Shown here: positions 23,726 through 34,149 of the stretch, piece by piece
Layout: each line of letters starts with the position of its first letter
Numbering within the stretch: position 1 is the first letter of the stretch
Source: Lunularia cruciata
Taxonomy: Eukaryota > Streptophyta > Marchantiopsida > Lunulariales > Lunulariaceae
Assembly: GCA_948567375.1 (NCBI GenBank)
Contig: OX419762.1
Location: 41,645,034-41,709,033, forward strand
Direction of reading: 5' to 3'
DNA: 64,000 nt
Position numbers and translations under genes: made by a program
Notes under the pieces: model-generated
What the model was told of the DNA's origin: nothing
The model's database searches: none
What the model saw: the letters and a program-made list of their open reading frames with translations, nothing else

Positions 23726-26700
23726 AGATGCAACGTCCTCGTTGTGCAATTGTTGCTCAAATGCTTGCACCAACACCGGTGCATGGGCCAAATTGGCAGC
23801 GGGTTCCCAGGTTGCTTCATAGAGAGGGTAACCTTTCCATTGTACTAGATATTCCACCCGCGGATGGCGAGTACCACGCATGCGCTTTTGGAGAATCCGC
23901 TCTACTTCATATTCCTCTGTGCCATCAATGACTGTCGGACAAGGTCGAATGTCCTGTGTGGAAGTACCTTGGCCTGATCGGGGAGCATATCTGCATAATA
24001 GGGAGACATGGAACACTGGATGGATCTTCATGTGTGGTGGTAGCTCAAGGTGATAGGCCACAGCGCCGATGCGACGAAGAATCGAGAAAGGCCCAATGAA
24101 ACGAGGTCTGAGCTTACAAGATCCAACTAATGTGAGGTTGGTTGTCGATAGCCACACTTGATCCCCAACATTGAACTCCATGTGCCTACGGTGTGCATCA
24201 GCATACTGCTTTTGTCGATTTTGCATAATCTGTAACCTGTGCTTGGCGCTCTCCACACCTTGTTGGATTCTAGAAACAAATGTGTTGACTGCATCAACCT
24301 TGGTAGTCACTGGACGGATCTTCATCAAGCTAGAAGGTGTGAAGGGATGCTCACCATACATGAGGAAGAATGGAGTGACCTGGGTGGAGGCATTCACTGA
24401 ATTGTTGTAAGCGAATTCCACCAACGGTAGTAGGGTGTCCCACCTCTCTTGCTCTTCTAAGGTGAAGCCGCGTAACATGTCTTCAATCGTGCGATTAGCC
24501 CGCTCTGTTTGGCCATCTGTTTGTGGGTGGTAAGCTGTAGACATGGCCAACTTGGTTTTGAAGAAACCAAAGAGTGTTTGCCAAAACAAACTGGTGAATT
24601 GGGTGCCTCTATCGGTGATGAGTACTCTAGACAAGCCATGGTGAGCAAAGACTGCATCTAAGTATAGTTGAGCTAGTTGTGGAGCGGTCACCTCCTTGGT
24701 GGTAGGGCATACATGAATCATTTTGATGAGCCGGTCCACAAAGACCACAATGGAGTCAAACCCTAAGGTGGTCTTGGGTAATTCACAGACGAGATCCATA
24801 CTCACTTGTTCCCAACGTTGGGTAGGAGTGGGAAGAGGTTGAAGGAGCCCTGTAGGAGCTTGATTAGAAGCTTTGTTCTGTTGACAAAGTAGGCAGCTAC
24901 GCACATAGTCCATCACGTCGTTGCTCATCTTGGGCCAATAGTAATGGTGCTTGACTGCCTCCAAGGTCTTGTCCACTCCGACATGAGCTGCAATGGCCGA
25001 ATCATGACATTCTGCTAGAATGGTGGTGCGTAATTCTGGGACATTTGGGATCCACAATCGGCCCTCTCGAAAAGTGAGTCCTTGGGTGCTGGTGACACCT
25101 TTGGACGCTTGCGCTTCTACAATCTATGGGTCAGTTTTTGTAGCAGCTAGAATCTCTTGCCAGAATTCAGGGTTAATCTTAACCTCTGTCGCCAAGTTGT
25201 TGGCCATTGGCATGCGGGTGAACGCATCTGCAAGTTGCTTCTTACCTTCCACGTAGGTGATTGTCATGTTGAAGCGTTGTCGCCACTCTGCCCATCGAAT
25301 TTGGCGACGAGATAGATCCTTCTGCGTCTCGAGGTAGACTAGAGGTTTGTGGTCTGTCTCTACTACAAATGCCTTCTTGCCCAGGTAGTGCTTCCAATGC
25401 TTGGTTGCTAGAACAATGGCCAACTCTTCTCATTCTATGGTGTGGTAGTTGCGCTCTGCCGGTAACAACTTTCGAGAGAAATATGCAATTGGATGCCATC
25501 CGTCATGCCACTCTTGTTGTAGGACTGCTCCTATTGCTACGCCTGATGCATCCGTAGCCAACTTGATTGGACGTTTTGGGTCATACCACTTCAAGATTGG
25601 TGCATGTAGCAAGGCGGCCTTCAATTCTTGAAAGGCCAACTCTTGTGCAGTTCCCCATGTCCACTTCTTCCCCTTGCCAAGTAGTGCCGTTAAAGGCTGT
25701 GCAACTTTGGAGAAGTCCTTGACAAATCTACGATAGAATCCCGTCAACCCCAAGAAGCTCTTAAGTTGAGTCTGATCTTCTGGGGCACTCCATTTTTGAA
25801 TGACCTCTATTTTATCTGTCAATACTTGAATGCCCTCTGCACTTACTCTATGCCCTAAGTAGTCTACTTCAGACTTGCCAAACTCACACTTTGAGATTTT
25901 GGCGTACAACTGATTCTGTCTTAGAATCTGGAGGACCTCTCGTAGATGTTGTTTGTGTTCTATCATCGTGCTACTATATACTAAGATATCATCCAAGAAG
26001 ACGATAATAGACTTATCCAAGTATGGACGAAATATGTCATTCATTAGGCTCATGAAAGTGGCAGGCACATTGGTGAGGCCAAAAGGCATCACAAGATACT
26101 CAAAGTGGCCATACCTGGTTCGAAAGGCAATTTTGTACACATCCTCCTCTGCAATTCGGATTTGATTGTAACCGCTCCGCAAGTCCAGTTTGGTGAAGTA
26201 TCTCGCTCCATGGAGTTGATCAAACAGGTCATCCATGCGAGGTAAGGGGTATTTTTTCTTCATTGTTTGCTGATTGAGACCCTGACAGTCAATGCACATG
26301 CGCATTGTACCATCCTTCTTCTTCACAAACAAGACAGGGGCCCCATATGGTGATACGCTAGGTTGGATGAACCCTTTCTGTAGCATCTCCTCAATTTGAG
26401 TCTTACACTCCTCCAACTCCTGAGGTGATAGGCGATATGGGGCCTTACAAGGAGGTGTCTTCCACGGGAGTGTCTCTATTTTGTGATCTACTCGCCTTTT
26501 AGGTGGTAATCCTGAGGGTAGATCATCGGGAAAGACATCTTGAAACTCATCCACCACATCCTTCAATTTCTCAGGAATTTGTCCAGCGAGTTGTGCACTC
26601 TGGACTTCTCTTATTAGACCCAAAAAACATCTATCGGTCTTACAGACAGTTGTCGTCCCTACGACATATAGAGGCAGTTTCTGCCTGTGTGAGTTTTCTT

Positions 26701-27052
26701 TAACCCCAATGATTGAACATTGGTGGGTTCTCACTACTTTCTTCCTCCAATCCACCATTGGGTTGTACTGCTCCATCCATGGCATGCCTAAAATTGCATC
26801 ATAACGGGCTAATTGTACCACTCGCCACTCAATTGCTTCCTGATATTCTCCTACAGAGAGGGTTACCCGTCTAGGTAATAATTCAATCCTCTTTGTTTGC
26901 CCATTTGGTAACTCTACTTCTTCACTTCCATCTCTCTCTAGATCCATTCCCAATCTGATTGCAACAGAGCGAGACAAGAAATTCTTTGTTGCTCCCGGAT
27001 CTATTAATACTCTCACTTGATTACCTTCTAGGATTCCATTCACAACAATCAA
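23723..27052 (-). pseudogene. B1 pol: protease, reverse transcriptase, RNase H, integrase, chromodomain
   Basis: One frame runs the whole length with two in-frame stops (25430-25432 and 25124-25126). The protease has [10 protein letters not shown] near its start. RT has FCID-like [16 protein letters not shown]-like MPFGLTN and the catalytic FLDD at about 25990-26001. RNase H begins LATDASG and carries ETDHKPL. The integrase has the H-H-C-C zinc site (HDSAIAAH; CLLC) near 25010-24880, and D, D and E in SMDLV, ITDRGTQF and ANRTIED. The C-terminal chromodomain (EEYEVERIL, VQWKGYPLYEATWEP) lies at about 23790-23935. This order, with integrase after RNase H plus a chromodomain, marks a chromovirus. 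A single read-through of each stop would give a full protein, but the element is presumably inactive. Confidence 0.92.
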
Positions 27053-27147
27053 TTGTGAGGTTGCCTTTTGGGATCTTTGTGCATTATTCTTCTTCCTTCC
27101 CTTGCTTCTCTGCTTCCTTATTGAGCCAGTAAGGCCACGAGGTACAT

Positions 27148-28254
27148 TTATTGGCGATCTTTGTTTTTCGAAGTGGTTTCCACCTCCTCCTCTTCAATGT
27201 GCCTCTCCATGTTGTTCAAAGATCGCCTGTACGAAGGCCGAGGGCCTCTAGGGAAACGAGTGCGACAATTGGTAGATATGTGCCCAATACGGCCACAATT
27301 GTAACAACGGCATTGTTCTCCTTGAGTCCCTTCTCCTCGTGGGACTCCATCTCTTCGTTCTTCTACCCGTCCTCGCTCTCCTTGAAGCGGCCGTGCTCCT
27401 CGATCCCGAAATCAAAGGTTGCCCAATTCCATCGGTACTGGTCCACCCATGTGTGGCATTTCTGCCCGATAATGTTGAGGTGGAACTACTCCTTCACCTC
27501 CACCTAATGCTCCGGCTATTCTCTGCGCACAAGCAATGGCTTCAAATACAGTGCGAGAGTTTTGCACCATGACTTCTTGGCGAATCCGCTCTTTCAACCC
27601 TCGTTTGAAATTGTCAAGAGCCTCTGCTGGACTCATGTTGGTAATTGCGACTTGTAGATCTAGGAATGCCTCCACATACTCTTGTACGCTATTCTTCTGT
27701 CTCAATCCCCATAGTCGGGTTTGAGCCATCTACACAGAATCCACCGATTGGAAATTCTTGAGCAGTCCTTCTTGCATTGCTGTCCATGTGACCTCCCTTC
27801 TCTCTACCAGCATGGATTGTTCCCAAGCATCATACCATGTGAGGGCTTTATCGGTCAAGTACCCACATGCAAACACACCTGCAACATGCTCTGTGATCTC
27901 TATTGAGAACAATCAAAAATATCGATTCATTCTCGAGATCCAATTCTCCACTACTCCCATTGTACGCTGCCCCTTGTAAGGCTCGATGTTGCAGGTCTTC
28001 TTCATCCGGAGTAGCAATGTGGCTTCATCGTTGATAGGGTTCGTAGGCACGGGTGCCTCTCCAAATACTTCAGTTGTAGGTACTGGGTTTTGAGACGGCT
28101 CTTCTTCTTGCATGGCTTGATCGTTCCTGAGGATCTGCACTTGACTTTGCAATGTCTCCATGGTCATCTTAATCTCTAGAAATTCATTCAACATCCCTTG
28201 CATTCCTTGCACCAGCTCTTGCAACTGCGGATCCATGGTGCTTGCAACACCCAA
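27148..28254 (-). pseudogene. B1 gag
   Basis: One frame from ATG at 28254 carries stops at about 27913, 27730 and 27412 and a final stop at 27148. It shows an N-terminal coiled region (MDPQLQELVQGMQGML), the capsid region (TWYDAWEQ; QEYVEAFLDLQ; FKRGLKERIRQEV) and a zinc knuckle CYNCGRIGHISTNC at about 27265-27310. Each stop can be explained by one C-to-T change from CGA, CAG or CAA. Pol follows in another frame about 100 bases later. Confidence 0.85.
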
Positions 28255-28269
28255 TTGCTAACGTCTACT

Positions 28270-28473
28270 TCAATACAGAGTCAATATAATCACTCTAGAA
28301 GACGCACGAACTATCGGAACTACCATTGGGACCTCAGAAGCTATAACTCGTTGATAATACTCCTCACCAAAATTCCTAACCACAAAATCTCTAAACATCA
28401 ATTTCGGCCTCACTACATAACGGATTTCTACTTGAGTGTTGAAAGGGAGAGGATTTGGGACATTCATATCCAT
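28270..28473 (-). CDS. B1 leader ORF 2, 67 codons
   Basis: A small open frame lies just upstream of gag. It contains PNPLPFNTQVEIRY, FVVRNFGEEYYQRV and PMVVPIV. It resembles leader ORF 1 and the family-A leader ORF in the order of its motifs (Pro-rich start, Phe-Gly-Glu, Pro-hydrophobic-Pro-Val). No known domain is recognised, and expression is unknown. Confidence 0.45.
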   Translation of the reverse strand: MDMNVPNPLPFNTQVEIRYVVRPKLMFRDFVVRNFGEEYYQRVIASEVPMVVPIVRASSRVIILTLY

Positions 28474-28477
28474 ATTA

Positions 28478-28699
28478 TCATAATAGAATGTAGATCGTCA
28501 AATCCCACTCTCTGTCATATATCACCACAGGTAAAATCACCGGGTTTGGTGAGTTCATCACTCTGTCCATGAATTCCGCACCGAAGTGATAAACTAGCGA
28601 TACTCTCATCTGCTCACGCTGGAAGTACATAACCTTGATGTGGAATGGGTTTGAGAATGGAAAGCTAGGTGCGGGAAATTGTCCCCCCGGCGCATCCAT
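28478..28699 (-). CDS. B1 leader ORF 1, 73 codons
   Basis: The frame starts about 130 bases after the primer site. It contains SFPFSNPFHIKVMYF, VYHFGAEFMDRV and NPVILPVVIYDREW. It lies directly before leader ORF 2 but one base out of frame with it, as if one module had been duplicated in tandem. NPVILPVVIY matches EPLILPVVTY of the family-A leader ORF. Confidence 0.5.
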   Translation of the reverse strand: MDAPGGQFPAPSFPFSNPFHIKVMYFQREQMRVSLVYHFGAEFMDRVMNSPNPVILPVVIYDREWDLTIYILL

Positions 28700-28825
28700 C
28701 CCATCCGCTCTCTAAAGTCCTTCCTAAGTCTAGCGATTACTCTATGTTCTCCACCTCAAATTACTCAGTTTCAGTAGTTCGTGCTATTCCAAGAGGGGTG
28801 ATCCACTCTCTTGGACTAGAACACT

Positions 28826-28838
28826 CGCTCTGATACCA
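28826..28838 (-). other. B1 primer binding site (initiator tRNA-Met)
   Basis: On the minus strand it reads TGGTATCAGAGCG, one base after the 5' LTR, complementary to the 3' end of initiator tRNA-Met. Confidence 0.88.
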
Positions 28839-28839
28839 T

Positions 28840-29580
28840 TGTAATACTCCGAGGACAAGAGAAGAGAGAAAACACAGATTGCACACTCAAACATTTGATG
28901 CCCCAAGGGAGCACCTTCTCTTTATTATATAGACAAAGAGGATCTCCTCCAAGGAAGCTCCACCATAGGATTAGAGACACAGATAGGTGACATGTCAGCA
29001 AGATCCACCCTTGGATTACTGACTTGGATGGGTGACTTGTCTGGTCTAGGTCCTATCTGGTTGGTCAAATGAGCTTTGACCGAAGGGAATCTTTTAGGGA
29101 ATCTTCCTGTAGGAATCTCAAAATCATATGAGTAAGGTACCGTTGGAAAGCTCACGACAAGACAAAGCAGGGGGAAGGGAAGGCCAGCCTTACCTCCGTT
29201 GGGGGGAGGGAATCTGCACATTTTTGAGGCCTAATTCATTCGTTTAGGCCTCCGAAATTGCCTTCAAAGATTTCAGGCATATTTCGGTTCCTACTCTATT
29301 AGTAGAAGTCCCCTTTTGGTGATACCTCTTTCTGATCTATTTAGTCCATCATGTGTAACATCCTTCCAGATGTTACCAAAACAATTCTCACCTTTAAATC
29401 ATATGTCTAGCTATTGGTTCTAAGGTTCTCAAGTCTATTTCGGTTTCTGCCCTATTAGCAGAAGTACTCTTTAAGTGATACTTCTATCTGATCTATTTTG
29501 ACCATCATGTATAACATCATTCTAGATGTTACCAAACTAAATTTCACATCTAGATCATATGGCTAACCCTTGGTATTACA
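28840..29580 (-). repeat. B1 5' LTR
   Basis: It has the same boundaries as the 3' LTR (TGTAATACTCC to GGTATTACA on this strand), is 741 bp and contains the doubled 156-bp unit. It is followed on the right by the ACCAT target duplication. Confidence 0.93.
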
Positions 29581-29855
29581 ACCATCAATCTCTCATAACT
29601 TTCATTAGGAAGAAAGTTCTCAATGAGTGGTGAAGTCAAAGTCTCCCAAGACTCCTCTTCCCCATCTCTCCTCTCTCTCTTTTGGTATTCTGACTCATAC
29701 CATGTAAATGCTGCATCCTCAAAGAAATCTGGTAATAATGAGGCCCACTCATTCTTCCTCCTCTCATTGTTTCCTATGCAAGCTCTCTTGAAGTCTCTCA
29801 CAAAGGCCTCCATATCTTCTCCATCCTTGCCAAAGAAAACCGGAAGTTTTCCCAT
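29581..29855 (-). pseudogene. Gypsy family-D gag, N-terminal part
   Basis: ATG is at 29855. MGKLPVFFGKDGEDMEAFVRDFKRAC, broken only by the B1 insertion after MVVI, is followed by WASLLPDFFEDAAFTWYE, the usual capsid-like retrotransposon gag start. Removing B1 with one ACCAT copy joins it to 22966 and downward. Confidence 0.8.
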
Positions 29856-31373
29856 CTTAATTCCTCACTATCTTTCTTTTCTCTCAATTTTTTTCTTTTC
29901 TCTCACTCTATTACTAATAGAGTATATACATGACTAACACTATATGAGAATAATCTACTCTAGGGAACACAAAAGGTTCAAGTTGCTCCAAGATTTCTAT
30001 AGCAACATCAAATCCTAGAGTGCATATTAATCTAACTCTCATGGATAGTTTATCCATGAGTTGAAAGATTATCTCCATCACTAATCTTGGGAACTAGCTG
30101 ATGAAGGTGGTAGTATTTATGTAGCTGTACTAAGAATCTCTCCAAGATCCTTCACCAAAGTTTCCAAAAGTTATTTTACTTCACTACACTCATGTCCTTT
30201 TGGAAGTCATTCAACTCCACAAACCTCACACAACTCCTTGGTCTTAGATCTTCTTCCTCCCAATCTTGGTGAAGAAGGTCCAACATGTAAACCCAAGTCC
30301 AGTAAGCCTCTCCTTTCTCTCAATCTCTTGCTCTCAAAGGTCAATGGACATGAACTTGCCTTATGTCCCTTCTCTCCACACAAAAAGCACTTAGACTCAC
30401 TCTTTCCTCCAAGTGGTGTAGGGTTTTGGATCCTCTCAACACTCAAATTCTATTGTAAACTCTCTTTTCCTCAATTCTAACCCTAAAATCATCTCAAACC
30501 CTTGGAGAACCTTTCATAATCTCAATTTCCACTCTTGATGACCCTCCATGTTCCCAAGATGAATCTAAACACTCAAACATGCTTTTTGTTGATCTCAAAC
30601 TCTTCATGCATGAGATCTCCACTCTGCAGAATTGACCCTTCCTCACAATGTCACTCAAATTTCCCAACCAGTATTTCATAGTCCTCTGAAATTTAGCACA
30701 CTTGATCACAACTCTAGGGCATCCCTCTCTGCAAAATTTCAAATCTTTTCATAGAGCCATTTGGCCTAGACACCTTTCTATTCAGCACCCATATTTCAGA
30801 TTTGGTCTGAAAACCACCCCCTTCACTTCTCCTTGCACAAGAATGATCTCTCTCTAATTTTTGTGGCAGCACGTAGGATACAATGCACTCAATATTCTTG
30901 GAAATTTTCAGGACAATTCACTGAAAATTGAAGAAATGGCAGACTCTGTACAATTTTCCAGAGAGCATGCAGTTGCGGGAGCACTTTACCCTATCAACTT
31001 TCAAAAATTCTAGCCCAATGCGCATAGTAGCTCTCACAATAATTTCAAGTGTGCTAACTGAAAGATAACCCAAGTTATCATGTGTAGAAATCTCAAGTTC
31101 AGATCTCAAACTTGAGATTTTGCCCAAAATCACCTTAATCCCCAAAATCTGCAATCCACCTCACACAATCTCTCCAATTCCTCTCATGTGTACAAGATGT
31201 ACAAAATCACCTCAAAGACATCATAATGAACTACAAGGTATACAAATAGATCTTGGTTCTCTAACATAAGTTCAGCACTCTCATCTCCTATTGTTCTCTC
31301 CAAGTGAGCTCTCATAGCCTCCTTCTACCTAATGTAGAATTGAACGCAGAACATTATCTTGCCTTCTAGAGAG
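29856..31373 (-). mobile_element. Family-D leader region with an extra zinc-knuckle reading frame
   Basis: About 1.5 kb lies between primer site and gag, unusually long. The frame 30207-30446 encodes a CCHC knuckle (CFLCGEKGHKASSCP) followed by a basic tail. Frames 30494-30742 (GCPRVVIKCAKFQ) and 30918-31154 lie upstream in the same orientation. Together they may be remains of one additional protein gene. No family is recognised. Confidence 0.45.
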
Positions 31374-31392
31374 GTCCCGGGCAACGGAACCA
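31374..31392 (-). other. Family-D primer binding site, tRNA-Glu-like
   Basis: On the minus strand it reads TGGTTCCGTTGCCCGGGAC, close to the LTR end. From memory, plant tRNA-Glu ends in GTCCCGGCAACGGAACCA, whose complement differs by one extra base. The tRNA identity should be treated as probable only. Confidence 0.55.
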
Positions 31393-31396
31393 AAAA

Positions 31397-32084
31397 TGTG
31401 AGCCGGCCTGTCTCTCACTTAGGATGAACCTCTGATGGCTATTATGGTAGCGCACCATGGACTAAGAAGGCAAGGAACCTGAATTCCATCATACTCCTCC
31501 AAGGCTAACACTCCAAGACTCAAGATATTGCTCACTAGAGAACTCAATGAGAGAGAGATAGTTGCAAATGAAAGGATGATGAGTACCTCCTCACCCCTTG
31601 TTTATATACTTGTGAAATAGTTACATACCAAAGTTACTAATTACCGTAGTAACTCAAGTTACTAGACTAAAAGTCAAGTAAAGTCAAAAAGTAGAAAGAA
31701 ATATCCATTCACATGGGCATATTCCTCTAAGCATGTGGTCTTATCTTGACCCAACCACTAAGTCAAGGATTCCTTCACGTGGGCTATCCTTGGACTAAAG
31801 AAGAATCTAAAACAAAAAGGCTTGTGGGCCCAAGAGTTCTCAACTCTTTCCTCAAAGCCAAACACCTAGGAATAATACCAAGTCAACACACTAAAATCCA
31901 AAATAGTGGTGCTCATCTTTTCTACTTCCTCTAAAGTAAGGTCCCCTCTATCTTAGCTATGACTAACTTTAGATAACCATGACTAATATAGAACCATCCT
32001 TTATCTCTAAATAATACCTCTTAATTACTTGTAATACCAAGCTAAATATCACAATACCACACACATGTACAAATGGGTGTTACA
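31397..32084 (-). repeat. Family-D 5' LTR
   Basis: On the minus strand it runs from TGTAACACCCATTTG to GCCGGCTCACA (688 bp). A near copy in + orientation is at 50991-51676. It carries a TATATAAAC box near 31595-31605. The D insertion lies in the integrase gene of the B' element (next five bases AGACA). Confidence 0.85.
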
Positions 32085-32799
32085 AGACACCCTACTCCCA
32101 TTGGTGGAATTTGCTTACAACAATTTAGTGAATGCATCCACCCAGGTCACTCCGTTCTTCCTCACGTATGGTGAGCATCCCTTCACACCTTCTAGCTTGA
32201 TGAAGATCCATCCAGTGGCTACCAAGGTTGATGCAGTCAACATGTTTGTTTCTAGAATCCAACAAGGTGTGGAGAGCGCCAAGCACAGATTACAAATTGT
32301 GCAAAATCGAGAAAAGCAATATGCTGATGCACACCGTATGCACATGGAGTTCAATGTTGGGGATCAAGTGTGGCTATCAACCAACCTCACGTTAGTTGGA
32401 CCTCGTAAGGTCCGACCTTGTTTTATTGGGCCTTTCTTGATTCTTTATCATGTCGGCGCTGTGACCTATCACCTTCAGCTACCACCACACATGAAGATCC
32501 ATCTCGTGTTCCATGTTTCCCTATTATGCAAATATGCTCCCCGCTCAGGCCAGGGTCATCCCACCCAAGACATTCGACCTTGTCCGACACTCATTGATGG
32601 CATAGAGGAATATGAAGTGGAGCGTATTCTCCAAAAATGCATGCGTGGTACTTGCCATCCGTGGGTGGACTATCTAATACAATGGAAAGGTTACCTCCTC
32701 TATGAAGCAACCTGGGAGCCCGCTGCCAATTTGAAACATGCACCGGTGTTGGTGCAAGCATTTGAGCAACAATTGCACAACGAGGACATTACGTCTTAA
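32085..32799 (+). pseudogene. B' pol 3' fragment: integrase C-terminus and chromodomain
   Basis: The open frame starts exactly at the D LTR border, inside the integrase after the catalytic core (TLLPLVEFAYNN), and runs through the GPFLIL module to a chromodomain (EEYEVERIL, IQWKGYLLYEATWEP) and the end EQQLHNEDITS. It is collinear with B1 with few changes and no stop. The 5' part of this element is missing. Confidence 0.85.
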
Positions 32800-32812
32800 A
32801 AGGAGAGAGGTC

Positions 32813-33546
32813 TGTAATAACAAGAGCTAGCCATATGATTTAGTTGTGAAATATGGTTTGGTAACATCTAGAATGATGTTATACATGATGGTCAAAATAG
32901 ATCAGATAGAAGTATCACCAAAAGAGTACTTCTACTAATAGAGCAAAAACCAAAAGAGAGTTGAGAACCTTAGAACCAACAGCTAGACATATGATTTAAA
33001 GGTGAGAATTGGTTTGGTAACATTTGGAAGGATGTTACACATGGTGGACTAAACAGATTTGAAAGAGTTATCACCAAAAAGGGGCTTCTACTAATAGAGT
33101 AGGAATCAAAATATGCCTGAAATCTTTGAAGGCAATTTCGGAGGCCTAAATGGATGAATTAGGCCTCAAAAATGTGCAAGTTGTCCTCCCAACAAAAGAA
33201 AGGCTGGCCTTCCCTCCCCCTTGGTTTGTCTCATTGAGAGCTTTCCAATGGTACTTTACGTGATTTTGAGACTCCTACAAGAAGATTCCCTAAAAGATTC
33301 CCTCTGGTGAAAGCTTGTTTGACCAACCAGATAGGACCTAGACCGACATGTCACCCATCCAAGTAAGTAATCCAAGGGTGGAGCTTGCTGACATGTCACC
33401 TATTTGTGTGCCTAATCCTATGGTGGAGCTTTCTTGGAGGAGATCCTCTTTGTCTATATAATAAAGAGAAGGTGCTCCTTTGGGGCACCAAATGTTGGGT
33501 GTGTAATTTGTGTTTCTCTCTCTTCTCTTGTCCTTGGAGTATTACA
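32813..33546 (+). repeat. B' 3' LTR
   Basis: It runs TGTAATAACAAGAGC to GGAGTATTACA (734 bp), preceded by the purine tract AAAAGGAGAGAGGTC. It is inserted in the A4 3' LTR, which continues at 33547. Confidence 0.9.
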
Positions 33547-33793
33547 CTTAGCTTGCACGCCAAGTAGGCAGCTTCTAGAAGGAAGCTTCTTGAGAAGCTT
33601 CCTAGTTAACTTGGCTTGCACTCTAAGAAAACGGCTCAAGGAAACTTCTTGAGAAACTTCTCAAGGGCTTTGTATGCTATCTATAAATACCAAAGCCAAA
33701 GCTCATACTAGGCATTTGGAGTTTGCACTCATTCAAGCATCCCAATGTGAGCTTCTATTCTCCTATTTCTCTCCTCGGTCTTGGTCTTTTACA
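33547..33793 (+). repeat. A4 3' LTR, right part
   Basis: It starts inside the LTR at CTTAGCTTGCACGCCAAGTAGG and ends GGTCTTTTACA. A CTATAAATA box lies at 33680-33688. It is followed by the CCAAT target duplication instead of a primer site, as expected of a 3' LTR. Confidence 0.85.
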
Positions 33794-34140
33794 CCAATGA
33801 TGTTGATGACAACCTTGATCATCACAAGGATGATGAGGTTCTGTAGATCAATAATGGTTCTAAATCATGATCACTTGGCGTAGCGTCACTAGCACCAAGC
33901 ACCATCACAAGAAAAATCAAGCGTGAAATAAGAATGTTGGCTCATGGTATTGATTGTGACATGTTCCAAACAAGGATGAGAAGGGAATGGAGATAATGGA
34001 CAAGTGATGGAACTTGGAATCATAGAAGATTTGCTTGGAAATCAAGTATCCTTGACTTAAGTCTAGGAAGGTGGCTTGCAAGCTTGAGACTCAAGTCTTC
34101 AACATCAAGAATTATTATCACAACAAGGATGTTATTCAAT
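33794..34140 (+). pseudogene. PIF/Harbinger-like Myb/trihelix protein, right part
   Basis: Continuing from 19725 across the A4 insertion, the + strand reads NDVDDNLDHHKDDEV, then a region with SLAPSTITRKIKREIR and a MFQTRMRREW segment. Stops are present. An acidic stretch followed by a basic one is usual for these accessory proteins, but the family call rests mainly on the neighbouring transposase. Confidence 0.45.
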
Positions 34141-34149
34141 CACATTTTC

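Larger units (their letters stand above)
22967..29580 (-). mobile_element. Complete family-B Gypsy chromovirus (B1)
   Basis: Its parts are all in place on the minus strand: 5' LTR 28840-29580, iMet primer site 28826-28838, two leader ORFs, gag, protease-RT-RNaseH-integrase-chromodomain, polypurine tract 23710-23725 and 3' LTR 22967-23709. The target duplication ACCAT is perfect (22962-22966, 29581-29585). By eye the two LTRs differ at roughly 20 of 740 positions, so it is young but not recent. It is inserted in the gag of element D. Six stop codons break gag and pol, and gag and pol lie in different frames. Confidence 0.93.
19726..33793 (+). mobile_element. Composite family-A Gypsy element (A4) with nested D and B elements
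   Basis: The 5' LTR starts at 19726 and the 3' LTR remnant ends at 33793. The 5-bp duplication CCAAT flanks both sides (19721-19725, 33794-33798), and removing the insert restores the reading of the surrounding Harbinger-like gene. Inside, in order: A4 LTR, leader ORF, gag and protease (to 21741); part of a D element in reverse (21742-22966 and 29581-32084) containing intact B1 (22967-29580); the 3' end of a second B element (32085-33546); and the last part of the A4 3' LTR (33547-33793). The A4 polymerase region and part of the 3' LTR are gone, so a deletion must join 21741 to 21742. Confidence 0.8.
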
